This document shows, piece by piece, positions 9,412 through 17,483 of a stretch of DNA of 64,000 bases (positions are counted from its first letter, which is position 1; every line of letters begins with the position of its first letter). The position numbers and the translations under genes were made by a program. Source of the stretch: RPQJ01 sp044226195 (GTDB lineage: Bacteria > Pseudomonadota > Gammaproteobacteria > Steroidobacterales > Steroidobacteraceae); contig JBGAHO010000002.1 in NCBI GenBank assembly GCA_044226195.1, positions 124,001 to 188,000 of the forward strand. The letters run 5' to 3'. Below the pieces are notes generated by a model. The model did no database searches and was not told where the DNA came from. It saw only the letters and a program-made list of their open reading frames with translations.

Positions 9412-9957
9412 TCACCTGCGACGGGCAGCACCCGACCGGTTCTTGACCGGGGACGGCTCCGGTCGCGCCACGATCGCCTGCAAACTTGCCAACTGCTCGG
9501 TGCACGCCGCGTGCAGTTCCACCAGCTCGAGGATGGCCGCGAGCGCCTTGCGATCTTCGAGCCGGTTCGGGGCGCGCACGCCTTTCGGCGTGGAGAGCAG
9601 GATGCCGCGCTCGCTCATGCTGGCGACGTGGCGCCTGACCGTTTCCTTGGGTATCCCGGTCACTCTCGCGATCGCTCGTCGCGACATGGGCACGACCAGG
9701 TCCGGCGGCAACGGCTCACGCGCAGGAAGCCCGGTCTTGCGTGTTGCGGGACTCAAGGCACGCTGGACGTTACCCGTCGTCGTCGCAATCAGGATCATCA
9801 GCTCGACTGGTTGCAGCTCGAGGTGCCTGGCGAGCACGCGGTGCACCGCAAGGCAGTGGTTCAACAGTGCAAAACCGCACAGCCGCAATTGTCGCTCGGT
9901 GGCCTTGGGCGACACCGAATAGCGATGACTCGGAACGCCTTCCGTGCGTTGGCTCAT
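9412..9957 (-). CDS. Winged helix-turn-helix transcriptional regulator
   Basis: A 181-residue protein. Its C-terminal half contains a clear helix-turn-helix (MSRRAIARVTGIPKETVRRHVASMSERGILL) with a GV-R-AP wing. The N-terminal half (LLNHCLAVHRVLARHLELQPVELMILIA) is alpha-helical and unassigned. ATG 9957 was chosen because the longer open frame would run into the tRNA-Gly 3'-end copy at 9980-10006. It is transcribed towards the amide hydrolase, which begins 82 bases downstream, so it may regulate that gene. The target is inference. Confidence 0.7.
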   Translation of the reverse strand: MSQRTEGVPSHRYSVSPKATERQLRLCGFALLNHCLAVHRVLARHLELQPVELMILIATTTGNVQRALSPATRKTGLPAREPLPPDLVVPMSRRAIARVTGIPKETVRRHVASMSERGILLSTPKGVRAPNRLEDRKALAAILELVELHAACTEQLASLQAIVARPEPSPVKNRSGAARRR

Positions 9958-9979
9958 GTCAACGGCACAGCATAGAGAT

Positions 9980-10006
9980 TGGAGCGGGTGATGGGTATCG
10001 AACGCA
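9980..10006 (-). repeat. Degenerate copy of the tRNA-Gly 3' end (candidate att site, island 1 distal end)
   Basis: This 27-base segment matches the 3' end of the intact tRNA-Gly at 21338-21364 with two mismatches (at 9996 and 10004). It includes the CCA and acceptor strand, but no tRNA 5' part follows, so it is not a tRNA gene. A motif GTGTGACTGACGTGTG lies to its right at 10065, and a near copy lies at 14402 to the right of the second partial tRNA end. Confidence 0.7.
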
Positions 10007-10127
10007 CCAAAGGCGCCTCGCTCTGTTTGTCGGATCAATCACTTGCGAACGATGACGGTCCTGGGTGTGACTGACGTGTGACCGCGCACCTGCGGATTTT
10101 CGGCACGGGCAGGGATCGCTGACTCCC

Positions 10128-11099
10128 TCACTTCCGATCGGTTCGTTGCGACGCCTTTGATTCAGCACGACGCAGCTCCTGGTTCGTCAAGACGTACTTC
10201 GCGTTGGCGCCAAGACGCTGCACCGCAAGGTCGATGAACGCGCGCGCTCGGGCCGGCTGCGCGCTGCGAGTGCCGAAGTAGACGAAGTAGCTCGCATGGT
10301 CGGGGATGTGATCGACCAGCAGCGGCACGAGCTGGCCCGAACGGATATACGGCGCGGCTGTCACGCCCGAAAGTTGTCCAATGACCGCGCCCGCAAGAAC
10401 CGCCTCTAGCTCCAGAATCTCGTCATTGGTACAGATCGCCGGCACGACTGGTTGCTCAACGACATCGTCGCCGACCTTCACGCGCCAGGGGATGACCGCG
10501 CCAGTGGCTGGATGGCGGAAGACGCTACACCGATGTGACGACAATGCAGCAAGCGTCCTCGGCACCTCATTCTGCTGCACGTAACTCGGCGCAGCGCAGA
10601 TGATCAGCTGCGCCGCGAACAGGCGGCGCGCGATCACCCCTTCGTGAGGCGACATCCCGAGTCGGAAGCCGACGTCCACCCGATCTTCGACCCAGTTACC
10701 GATGCGGTCCTCGAGTTGCACGTCGGGCACGATGGCGGGGTGTTGCGTGCAGAATTCGTGCAACACCGGCCACAGCACCTGTGGAAAAGTCGAACGCGGA
10801 CCGACGATCCGTAGTGGGCCCGCAATCTCTTCTCGCGCACGCATAGTGGTGTCCATTGCACGCTGAAGGCTCATCAAGGCCGGCCGGGCTTCTTCGAGAA
10901 ACTGTCGGCCTTCGTCGGTCAGTGACATCACTCGCGTCGTACGGTGAAACAACCGCACATCGAGGCGTTTCTCGAGCTGCGCCAGCGCCTGGCTCGCCGC
11001 CTGCGGACTGATCCCCTGCGCGAGCGCTGCCTTGCGCAGGCTGCCTAACTCGGCAGCGCTGACAAAGATGGCGATCGACCGCAGTTCATTGCTGGCCAT
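10128..11099 (-). CDS. LysR family transcriptional regulator (aldo/keto reductase cluster 1)
   Basis: A 323-residue protein with the LysR N-terminal winged HTH (LGSLRKAALAQGISPQAASQALAQLEKRLDVRLFHRTTR, residues ~17-55) and a periplasmic-binding-like effector domain (GPLRIVGPRSTFPQVLWPVL onward). It is divergent from the three aldo/keto reductase genes across 117 bases that contain an 18-bp palindrome. This is the standard LysR arrangement for controlling a neighbouring operon. The effector is unknown; an aldehyde, quinone or electrophile is a guess from the target genes. Confidence 0.92.
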   Translation of the reverse strand: MASNELRSIAIFVSAAELGSLRKAALAQGISPQAASQALAQLEKRLDVRLFHRTTRVMSLTDEGRQFLEEARPALMSLQRAMDTTMRAREEIAGPLRIVGPRSTFPQVLWPVLHEFCTQHPAIVPDVQLEDRIGNWVEDRVDVGFRLGMSPHEGVIARRLFAAQLIICAAPSYVQQNEVPRTLAALSSHRCSVFRHPATGAVIPWRVKVGDDVVEQPVVPAICTNDEILELEAVLAGAVIGQLSGVTAAPYIRSGQLVPLLVDHIPDHASYFVYFGTRSAQPARARAFIDLAVQRLGANAKYVLTNQELRRAESKASQRTDRK

Positions 11100-11151
11100 G
11101 GCACCGGCCGCTCATCACGATTGTCCTCTTTTGCTTTCCAATGAATCAATA

Positions 11152-11169
11152 AAGCAGGACTTCCTGCTT
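11152..11169. promoter_or_regulatory. Candidate LysR operator palindrome
   Basis: AAGCAGGA-CT-TCCTGCTT is a perfect inverted repeat with a 2-base spacer. It is the only such structure in the 117-base divergent intergenic region between the LysR gene (start 11099) and the first aldo/keto reductase (start 11217). Its position 47 bases upstream of that gene fits a regulator-binding site. No binding data. Confidence 0.5.
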
Positions 11170-11216
11170 GTCAATGTAGCGCCTACTCTGCAGGTACAGG
11201 TTGAGAGGAGCGAACC

Positions 11217-12068
11217 ATGGACTACGTCACCTTGAACAACGGGCTGCGGATGCCGACTGTCGGCTTCGGCGTCTTCCAGATCCCCGATGCCACCGAGTGC
11301 GAACGCAGCGTCATTGATGCCATCGAGGTCGGCTACCGACTGATCGACACGGCCGCCTCCTATATGAACGAAGAGGCCGTCGGGCGCGGACTGCGCGCGA
11401 GCGGCGTGCCGCGTGAGCAGCTGTTCGTCACGACGAAGCTGTGGGTGCAGGACGCAGGCTTCGAGCGCACGCAGCGCGCAATCGACAGCTCGCTCAGGCG
11501 CCTGCAGTTGGATTACCTGGACCTGTACCTGATTCACCAGCCTTTCAACGACGTCCACGGTGCGTGGCGTGCGATGGAGCAGGCGCACAAAGCCGGCAAG
11601 CTGCGGGCGATCGGCGTCAGCAACTTCCAGCCCGACCGCCTCATGGACATCAAGGCCTTCAACGAAGTCGCTCCCGCCGTGAACCAGATCGAGATCAACC
11701 CCTTCCATCAGCAAGCCGAAAGCGTGAACTTCATGAGAGAGATAGGAGTGCAGGCCGAAGCCTGGGCTCCGTTCGCGGAAGGTCGCAACAACCTGTTCAC
11801 CAATGACACGCTTCTCGGCGTCGGACGCAAGCACGGCAAGTCCGTCGCCCAGGTCGTCATGCGATGGCTGGTACAGCGCGGCGTCGTCGCCCTGGCCAAG
11901 TCTGTCCGCCGTGATCGCATGATCGAAAACCTTGCGGTCTTCGATTTCGTGCTGGACGAGGACGAAATGACGCGCATCGCTGCGCTGGATACCGGCCAGA
12001 GCGCGTTCTTCTCACACCGCGATCCGGCGATCGTGAAATGGATGGCGGAACGCCGTCTCGATGTCTGA
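11217..12068 (+). CDS. Aldo/keto reductase (2,5-diketo-D-gluconate reductase-like)
   Basis: A 283-residue protein, the compact form of the NAD(P)H-dependent AKR TIM barrel (AKR5-like). The catalytic tetrad is visible: Asp and Tyr in LIDTAASYMNE, Lys in TTKLW, His in LIHQP. The cofactor-side signatures are IGVSNFQPDRL and VVALAKSVRRDRMIENL. GAGAGGAGCG precedes the ATG. It is the first gene of a three-AKR operon; the next start is 11 bases after its stop. It reduces an aldehyde or ketone; the natural substrate is unknown. Confidence 0.92.
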   Translation: MDYVTLNNGLRMPTVGFGVFQIPDATECERSVIDAIEVGYRLIDTAASYMNEEAVGRGLRASGVPREQLFVTTKLWVQDAGFERTQRAIDSSLRRLQLDYLDLYLIHQPFNDVHGAWRAMEQAHKAGKLRAIGVSNFQPDRLMDIKAFNEVAPAVNQIEINPFHQQAESVNFMREIGVQAEAWAPFAEGRNNLFTNDTLLGVGRKHGKSVAQVVMRWLVQRGVVALAKSVRRDRMIENLAVFDFVLDEDEMTRIAALDTGQSAFFSHRDPAIVKWMAERRLDV

Positions 12069-12079
12069 AGGAGGGTGAG

Positions 12080-13264
12080 ATGACAAACCACCCCGACCAA
12101 CTGAAATCCCGCCGGGAGTTTCTAGCCTCTGCCGCCGCCCTTGGCGTCGCCCCTTGGTTGCTCTCTGCCTGTGTCGGTCCAGCCGATGCGGCGGGCACCA
12201 CCACGGCGATTGCCGCGTCGACCACTGGGGCCGCCACGCGACGCCGGATGGGGCCATTCGAGGTATATCCGATCGGCATGGGCTGCCAGTGGCATCCAGC
12301 CCGCGCGCCGCAGGCGGTCAGTGATCTCTACGCCAGCAGCACGGAACGCAAGGCGGCGGTCTCACTCATTCAACGCGCAGTGGATCTCGGCGTGACGCTG
12401 TTCGACACCGCCGAGGTCTACGGACCTTTCATGTCCGAAGAGATTCTGGGCGAAGCGCTGCAGGGACGTCGCGATCGCGTCGTCGTATCGACCAAGTTCG
12501 GCATGGACATCGATGAAAAGACGGGCGAACGCCGCGGCGGAATGAACAGCCAGCCGGAGCACATACGGCGCGTCGTGGATGCCCAGCTTCGACGCCTGCA
12601 GACCGATCGTATCGATTTGCTTTACCAGCACCGGGTCGATCCGAACGTGCCCATTGAGGACGTGGCCGCGACGATCAAGGAACTGGTCGCGCAAGGCAAG
12701 GTGCGACACTGGGGCCTGTCGGAGCCAGGGCTGCAGACGATCCGGCGCGCCCATGCGGTGCATCCGCTGGCGGCGATCCAGAACGAATATTCGATGCTAT
12801 GGCGCGGCCCCGAGGCGCAGGTGCTGCCGCTGTGCGAGGAGCTGGGCATCGGCTTCGTGGCCTGGAGTCCGCTGGGCATGGGATTTCTTGCGGGCACGAT
12901 CACCGCCAACAGTCGCTTCGGCCAGCAGGACTTCCGCGCAATGGTCCCGCGTTTTGCGCCAGAAAACCTGCCAGCAAACATGCCGCTCGTTGCGTTGGTC
13001 CGCGATTGGGCCCGGCGCAAGAACGCGACGCCGGCACAGATCGCGCTGGCGTGGTTGTTGACGCGCAAGCCGTGGATCGTGCCGATTCCGGGCACTACCA
13101 ACGTGGCACACCTCGAGGAGAACGTTGGCGCGGCCGCCGTGGTCTTCAGCCCGGCGGAGCTGGCCGAGCTCGACGCAGCCGTGCAGGCGATTCCGATCCG
13201 CGGTGCGCGATTGCCACCACCGGTATTGAGCGGGACTGGAGTCGAAGCACCATCCAAGCGGTGA
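12080..13264 (+). CDS. Tat-exported aldo/keto reductase
   Basis: A 394-residue AKR with an N-terminal extension carrying a twin-arginine signal (SRREFLASAAALGVAPWLL) that ends in LSAC, a possible lipobox. It would therefore be folded with cofactor in the cytoplasm and then moved to the periplasm or membrane. The AKR13-like barrel follows: FDTAEVYG, VSTKFG, LYQHRVDP, GLSEPG and IVPIPGTTNVAHLEEN. ATG 12080 has GGAGGGTGAG just upstream. Middle gene of the operon. It is closely similar to the next gene, which lacks the leader. Confidence 0.9.
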   Translation: MTNHPDQLKSRREFLASAAALGVAPWLLSACVGPADAAGTTTAIAASTTGAATRRRMGPFEVYPIGMGCQWHPARAPQAVSDLYASSTERKAAVSLIQRAVDLGVTLFDTAEVYGPFMSEEILGEALQGRRDRVVVSTKFGMDIDEKTGERRGGMNSQPEHIRRVVDAQLRRLQTDRIDLLYQHRVDPNVPIEDVAATIKELVAQGKVRHWGLSEPGLQTIRRAHAVHPLAAIQNEYSMLWRGPEAQVLPLCEELGIGFVAWSPLGMGFLAGTITANSRFGQQDFRAMVPRFAPENLPANMPLVALVRDWARRKNATPAQIALAWLLTRKPWIVPIPGTTNVAHLEENVGAAAVVFSPAELAELDAAVQAIPIRGARLPPPVLSGTGVEAPSKR

Positions 13265-13293
13265 GGTGATTCACAGCCTGACAGGAGCAAAGC

Positions 13294-14310
13294 ATGGACA
13301 TCTCCGACTCGAACTTAGCTTCGCAAATGCCGACGCGCAAACTCGGTGCTCATGGGCCCACCGTTTCGGCGCTGGGCTTCGGTTGCATGGGACTCAACTT
13401 CGGCTACGGGCACAAGCTTGGACGCGCCGAGGCGATCGCGCTGGTCCGCGCCGCCTTCGAGCGCGGAGTGACGTTCTTCGATACCGCCGAGGCCTACGGT
13501 CCGTTCACGAATGAAGAACTGGTGGGCGAGGCGCTCGCTCCGGTGCGAGATCGCGTCGTCCTCGCAACCAAGTTCGGTTTCCAGAACGGCGATTCGACCA
13601 AGGGACAGGACAGCCGGCCCGAACGCATCCGCCAGGTCTGCGAGGCCTCGCTAGAGCGGCTCCGCACGGATCGCATCGACTTGTTCTACCAGCACCGGGT
13701 AGACACGTCGGTGCCAATGGAGGACGTTGCTGGCGCGGTCAAAGATCTCATCACCGAGGGCAAGGTGTTGCACTTCGGGCTGTCCGAGGCAGGCATTGAT
13801 TCCATCCACCGCGCCCACGCAGTTCAGCCAGTCGCGGCGCTTCAGAGCGAATACTCGATGTGGTTTCGCGACCCGGAGCGGGACATCCTGCAGACGGTGG
13901 AAGAGTTGGGCATCGGCTTCGTGCCGTTCGCACCGTTGGGGAAAGGCTTCCTCACAGGAACAATGGATGCGGCAACGCCAATCGGAGCGAACGACTTTCG
14001 CAGTCAGGTGCCGCGCTTTTCGGCGGAGGCACGACAGGCAAATCAGGCGTTCGTGGATCTGCTTCGTGGGGTTGCTGCGGAGCTCAACGCTGCGCCGGCA
14101 CAGATCGCGCTCGCGTGGCTGTTGTCGCGGAAGCCCTGGATCGTGCCAATTCCCGGCACCACTAAACTGCACCGGTTAGAAGAGAATCTCGGCGCCGTGC
14201 GCCTGGCGCTCGACGTCGATGTACTGCAGCGAATCGACGAAGCCTTGTCTCGCCTGCAAGCGCATGGCGATCGCTACCCGCCAGCTCTGGCAGCGCGCGT
14301 GGGACGCTAG
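13294..14310 (+). CDS. Aldo/keto reductase, cytoplasmic paralogue
   Basis: A 338-residue AKR with FDTAEAYGPFTNEELVGEAL, ATKFGF, FYQHRVDTSVPMEDVAG and WIVPIPGTTKLHRLEENLG. It has the same AKR13-like layout as the preceding gene but no export signal. An AGGAG box stands six bases before the ATG, and the gap from the previous stop is 29 bases. The pair thus gives one cytoplasmic and one exported enzyme of probably related specificity. The operon ends 17 bases before the second tRNA-Gly 3'-end copy. Confidence 0.92.
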   Translation: MDISDSNLASQMPTRKLGAHGPTVSALGFGCMGLNFGYGHKLGRAEAIALVRAAFERGVTFFDTAEAYGPFTNEELVGEALAPVRDRVVLATKFGFQNGDSTKGQDSRPERIRQVCEASLERLRTDRIDLFYQHRVDTSVPMEDVAGAVKDLITEGKVLHFGLSEAGIDSIHRAHAVQPVAALQSEYSMWFRDPERDILQTVEELGIGFVPFAPLGKGFLTGTMDAATPIGANDFRSQVPRFSAEARQANQAFVDLLRGVAAELNAAPAQIALAWLLSRKPWIVPIPGTTKLHRLEENLGAVRLALDVDVLQRIDEALSRLQAHGDRYPPALAARVGR

Positions 14311-14327
14311 CCCACGGTAGTGGAAAC

Positions 14328-14354
14328 TGGAGCGGGTGATGGGAATCGAACCCA
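14328..14354 (-). repeat. Partial tRNA-Gly 3' end (candidate att site between two islands)
   Basis: This 27-base block is identical to the 3' end of the intact tRNA-Gly gene (21338-21364), including the CCA. The rest of a tRNA is absent: from base 14355 the sequence diverges. To the right, GTGTGACTGGCGTGTG at 14402 resembles the motif at 10065. It separates the first aldo/keto reductase cluster from the second LysR/AKR/oxygenase cluster, 7010 bases from the tRNA copy and 4348 bases from the left copy. Confidence 0.8.
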
Positions 14355-14431
14355 AGCAACCCGTGCGTATCATAGCGGCGGAGCTGAATTCTCACCGCCG
14401 CGTGTGACTGGCGTGTGGCAGACCCGGCTTT

Positions 14432-15343
14432 TCAGGTGAGCCTTTCGCGCAGGAAGTCGACCAGTGCGCGCGCGGCCGCCGACATGTGCTTGCGCGGCGG
14501 GTGCTGAATAATTATCTCGGTCTGCAGGGGATCGGAGCCTTCAATGCGGTACTGAGGCAATGCCTGCACCAGCGTGCCGCGTGCAAGCTCGCGCTCGATC
14601 AGGTCGCGCGAGATGACGGTGAGGCCAAGACCTGCCTCGGCGGCATCGACGACGGCCGACAATTCATCCCCGATCACCAGCCGCGCCTTGGGCAGGATAG
14701 TTTCCGGGCGGGATCGGCCATTGCGATGCGTGAACTGCCAGCGGCCGCGCTGGTGATTAGGGAGGCTCACGGTGATGCAGTGGTGCGCCGCCAGATCGCC
14801 GGGTTCGGCAGGAGTGCCGTGTTCTCGCAGGTAGCCGGGACTCGCGACCAGCATCAGGTCCATTTTCTGCAATCGATGCGCCACCTTGTTCTGCTCGCGC
14901 TCCTCACCCCAGTTGATGCGCACGTCGTAGGCGTGTCGCCCGACGCCGCGGGCGCCGTCATGGATACTCATGACGATTTCGACACCGGGGTAGCGCTCGA
15001 AGAATTCCTTGAGCACCGGCAGGATCTTCGTGCGTCCGTAACCGGTGACGGTGGACAAGCGGACGGTGCCGGCAATCTCGCCCCGCTCCACCTCGAGACC
15101 CTGCAGCGTCGCGCGGATGTCGCCGAACGAGCCCTCGAGGCGCTCGAAAAGACGACGGCCTTCGTCGCTCAGCACGAGCGAGCGCGACGAGCGATTGAAA
15201 AGCCGCATATGGAGCCGTTTCTCGAGACGACTGAGGCTCTTGCTGAGCGCGGCCGGCGTAAGGTCGAGCGCCACGGCGGCGCTGCGCAGGGACCCGTGAT
15301 GGACCACCTGCACGAAGACGTAGAGCGACCGCAGTTCGTCCAA
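14432..15343 (-). CDS. LysR family transcriptional regulator (oxygenase island)
   Basis: A 303-residue LysR protein: HTH SLRSAAVALDLTPAALSKSLSRLEKRLHMRLFNRSSR, then an effector domain (GTVRLSTVTGYGRTKILPVL, RINWGEE, LMLVASPGYLREHG). The start codon is TTG at 15343. The only upstream in-frame ATG is separated from it by a TAG stop, and MDELRSLYVFVQVV matches the family N-terminus. AGGGG lies upstream. It is divergent from the aldo/keto reductase at 15462, so it probably controls that gene and perhaps the downstream string. Confidence 0.92.
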   Translation of the reverse strand: MDELRSLYVFVQVVHHGSLRSAAVALDLTPAALSKSLSRLEKRLHMRLFNRSSRSLVLSDEGRRLFERLEGSFGDIRATLQGLEVERGEIAGTVRLSTVTGYGRTKILPVLKEFFERYPGVEIVMSIHDGARGVGRHAYDVRINWGEEREQNKVAHRLQKMDLMLVASPGYLREHGTPAEPGDLAAHHCITVSLPNHQRGRWQFTHRNGRSRPETILPKARLVIGDELSAVVDAAEAGLGLTVISRDLIERELARGTLVQALPQYRIEGSDPLQTEIIIQHPPRKHMSAAARALVDFLRERLT

Positions 15344-15358
15344 TGGCTGCCCCTACTT

Positions 15359-15396
15359 CGGACAATATTTCATCAAACTGAATGACATTTTGTCCG
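15359..15396. promoter_or_regulatory. Candidate operator: spaced inverted repeat
   Basis: CGGACAATAT (15359-15368) and ATTTTGTCCG (15387-15396) form an inverted repeat matching at 9 of 10 positions with an 18-base AT-rich spacer. It sits in the middle of the LysR/AKR divergent region. Spacing and position fit a LysR tetramer site or overlapping divergent promoters. Confidence 0.45.
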
Positions 15397-15437
15397 TATT
15401 CGGTCGTCCTGTCATTCCCTACACTCTGGCCGCGACC

Positions 15438-15459
15438 AGGGGGACCTGAGGGGGACCTG
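15438..15459 (+). repeat. Tandem duplication of the ribosome-binding site
   Basis: AGGGGGACCTG occurs twice without a gap (15438-15448 and 15449-15459), two bases before the ATG at 15462. Each copy supplies a purine-rich Shine-Dalgarno-like AGGGGGA, one about 6 and one about 17 bases from the start. The duplication may alter translation of the reductase. Confidence 0.7.
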
Positions 15460-15461
15460 CG

Positions 15462-16481
15462 ATGCGTTACAAACTGCTGGGCCGATCCGGCCTGCGTGTG
15501 TCGGAGATCTGCTTCGGCGCCATGACGTTTGGGGGTGGCGTGGGCACTCTCGGTGTCGGGGGATCCGACGACGCACAGAGCCGGGCGATCTTTGACCGAT
15601 TCGCCGAAGCCGGTGGAAACTTCATCGACACCGCCTGCAGCTACAGCCGCGGGCGCAGCGAGGAACTGCTCGGCGACTTCTGCGCGGCCGACCGCGACCA
15701 CTTCGTCATCGCGACCAAGTACACGAACAGCCACCTCGGCGGACTCATGCGGTCCGGCAACAGCCGGCGCAACATGATGATCAGTGTCGAGGCCAGCCTG
15801 CGGCGCCTGAAGACGGACCGCATCGACCTGTTCTGGCTGCACGTCTGGGACGGCACCACACCCGCCGATGAGCTGATGCGGGCGTTCGACGATCTCGTCA
15901 CGTCCGGCAAAGTCCTCTACGTTGGTGCGGCCGACATGCCGGCCTGGGAGATCAGCCGGGCCAACATGCTGGCGGACCTGCAGGCGATGAATCCGTTCAT
16001 CGCCATCCAGGTGGAATACAACCTGCTGCAGCGCTCGTGCGACAACGAATTGCTGCCGATGGCAAAGTCGCTCGATCTCGGCATCACGGCATGGTCGCCA
16101 CTTGCGCGCGGTGCCCTCGCCCGCGCCTTGCAGGCGAACTCAACCGGGGCCGCACTCTCCGAGCGGGACGTGCTCATTCATCGAACGGTCGACGAGGTGG
16201 CCCAGGAAACCGGCGCGTCCCGTGCCCAGGTGGCGTTGGCCGCGATCCGCCAGATGGATCGCTACGGCACGATCATTCCGATCATCGGTGCAAGCAGCGT
16301 CGAGCAGCTGAACGACAACCTGGGCTGTCTCGACGTCAGCCTGACGACGGAACAACTGGCTCGCCTCGAAGCCGCGTCCGCCCCGCCGCTCATCTTTCCG
16401 CATGCCCTCCTCCGTTCTCCGCTGGGAGAAAAGCTCACCCGCGGCGGGCAAGTCGGCTTGCTCGACAATCACCGCGACTGA
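15462..16481 (+). CDS. Aldo/keto reductase
   Basis: A 339-residue AKR starting MRYKLLGRSGLRVSEICFGA. Tetrad residues are in FIDTACSYSRGRSEELLG (Asp, Tyr), ATKYTN (Lys) and FWLHVWDG (His). GAADMPAWEISRAN and IIPIIGASSVEQLNDNLG follow. It belongs to the larger AKR subfamily related to YajO/YdjG types rather than the short AKR5 form. First gene of a plus-strand series continuing with nitronate monooxygenase 18 bases downstream. It has a duplicated ribosome-binding site. Confidence 0.92.
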   Translation: MRYKLLGRSGLRVSEICFGAMTFGGGVGTLGVGGSDDAQSRAIFDRFAEAGGNFIDTACSYSRGRSEELLGDFCAADRDHFVIATKYTNSHLGGLMRSGNSRRNMMISVEASLRRLKTDRIDLFWLHVWDGTTPADELMRAFDDLVTSGKVLYVGAADMPAWEISRANMLADLQAMNPFIAIQVEYNLLQRSCDNELLPMAKSLDLGITAWSPLARGALARALQANSTGAALSERDVLIHRTVDEVAQETGASRAQVALAAIRQMDRYGTIIPIIGASSVEQLNDNLGCLDVSLTTEQLARLEAASAPPLIFPHALLRSPLGEKLTRGGQVGLLDNHRD

Positions 16482-16499
16482 CCGGCACGAACCACGGAC

Positions 16500-17483
16500 A
16501 TGAGCCTGCCCGCCTGTTTTCGCGAGCGCATGCGCCTGCCGGCGATGGTGGCGCCCATGTTCCTGGTGAGCGGCACGGATCTGGTCATCGAGAGCTGCAA
16601 AGCCGGGCTGATCGGATCGCTGACCCGCAATCACTGCCGCTCGAACGAGGAATTCGAGCAGCAATTGACGACTGTGCGCGATGCCTTGAAGAAGGCGTCG
16701 GACGAACGACCCCGACGGGTCATCGGCCCGATTGCGGCCAACGTGTCGATCGGCATGGAGGCCAGCTCCCGGCGTGCCGCGCTGCACGCGTGTCGTCGCC
16801 ACGACGTCGACATCGTCGTCACCGCGGGCGGCAATCCTTCCGACATAGCGAAGGAAGTGCACGACTTCGGCGGCCGCATCTTTCACGACGTCACCTCGCT
16901 GCGTTTCGCCGAAAAGGCGCTGGCGGCCGGCGTGGACGGCATGATCGCCATCGGCACAGGTGGCGGCGGCCATTCCGGCACCACGAGTCACCTTGCGCTG
17001 ATTCCCCAGATCCGGGCGATCTTCGACGGCACGATCGTCATGGCGGGCGCCGTGGCCTGCGGTGCGGCCATTCGGGCCGCGGAGGTGCTCGGGGCCGATC
17101 TGGCCTATCTCGGCACGCGTTTCATTGCCAGTCGCGAGTCCCTGGCTCCCGCCGAGTACAAGGCGGCCCTCGTGGCTCACCAGTCGGACGCCCTGCTGTA
17201 CACCGACGCCATCAACGGACTGCCGGCGATGTGGATGAAGCCGTCGCTGCGCAGCCACGGTCTCGACCCGAATAACCTGCCGCGCCCCGCGCGCGGGCAT
17301 GGCACCGACCACCTGCCGCCCGGCACGAAGCCCTGGGCCAATCTCTGGAGCGCCGGGCAGGGAATCAACCAGATTACCGACGTGCCGTCGGTCGCTGAAC
17401 TCGTCGAGCGCCTGGTCGAGGAGTATCGACGAGCCTGCGCGGTTCGGCCGTGGAGCGAACCCGCTGGAGGCAACTCGCGATGA
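16500..17483 (+). CDS. Nitronate monooxygenase (2-nitropropane dioxygenase-like flavoenzyme)
   Basis: A 327-residue FMN TIM-barrel protein. Signatures are LPAMVAPMFLVSG near the N-terminus, GPIAANVSI, DIVVTAGGNP, GMIAIGTGGGGHSG (phosphate-binding loop) and GADLAYLGTRFIASRES. The family oxidises alkyl nitronates using FMN and oxygen, but many members have other flavin-dependent roles, including in fatty-acid-like pathways. The final codon overlaps the start of the next gene (ATGA), so translation is coupled to the enoyl-CoA hydratase. The nitro substrate is not established. Confidence 0.9.
   Translation: MSLPACFRERMRLPAMVAPMFLVSGTDLVIESCKAGLIGSLTRNHCRSNEEFEQQLTTVRDALKKASDERPRRVIGPIAANVSIGMEASSRRAALHACRRHDVDIVVTAGGNPSDIAKEVHDFGGRIFHDVTSLRFAEKALAAGVDGMIAIGTGGGGHSGTTSHLALIPQIRAIFDGTIVMAGAVACGAAIRAAEVLGADLAYLGTRFIASRESLAPAEYKAALVAHQSDALLYTDAINGLPAMWMKPSLRSHGLDPNNLPRPARGHGTDHLPPGTKPWANLWSAGQGINQITDVPSVAELVERLVEEYRRACAVRPWSEPAGGNSR

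Noticed and set aside
9978..10053. Possible second tRNA-Gly gene
   Set aside because: Only the 3' quarter matches; no anticodon stem or 5' acceptor strand can be formed, and the T-stem is broken by a mismatch.
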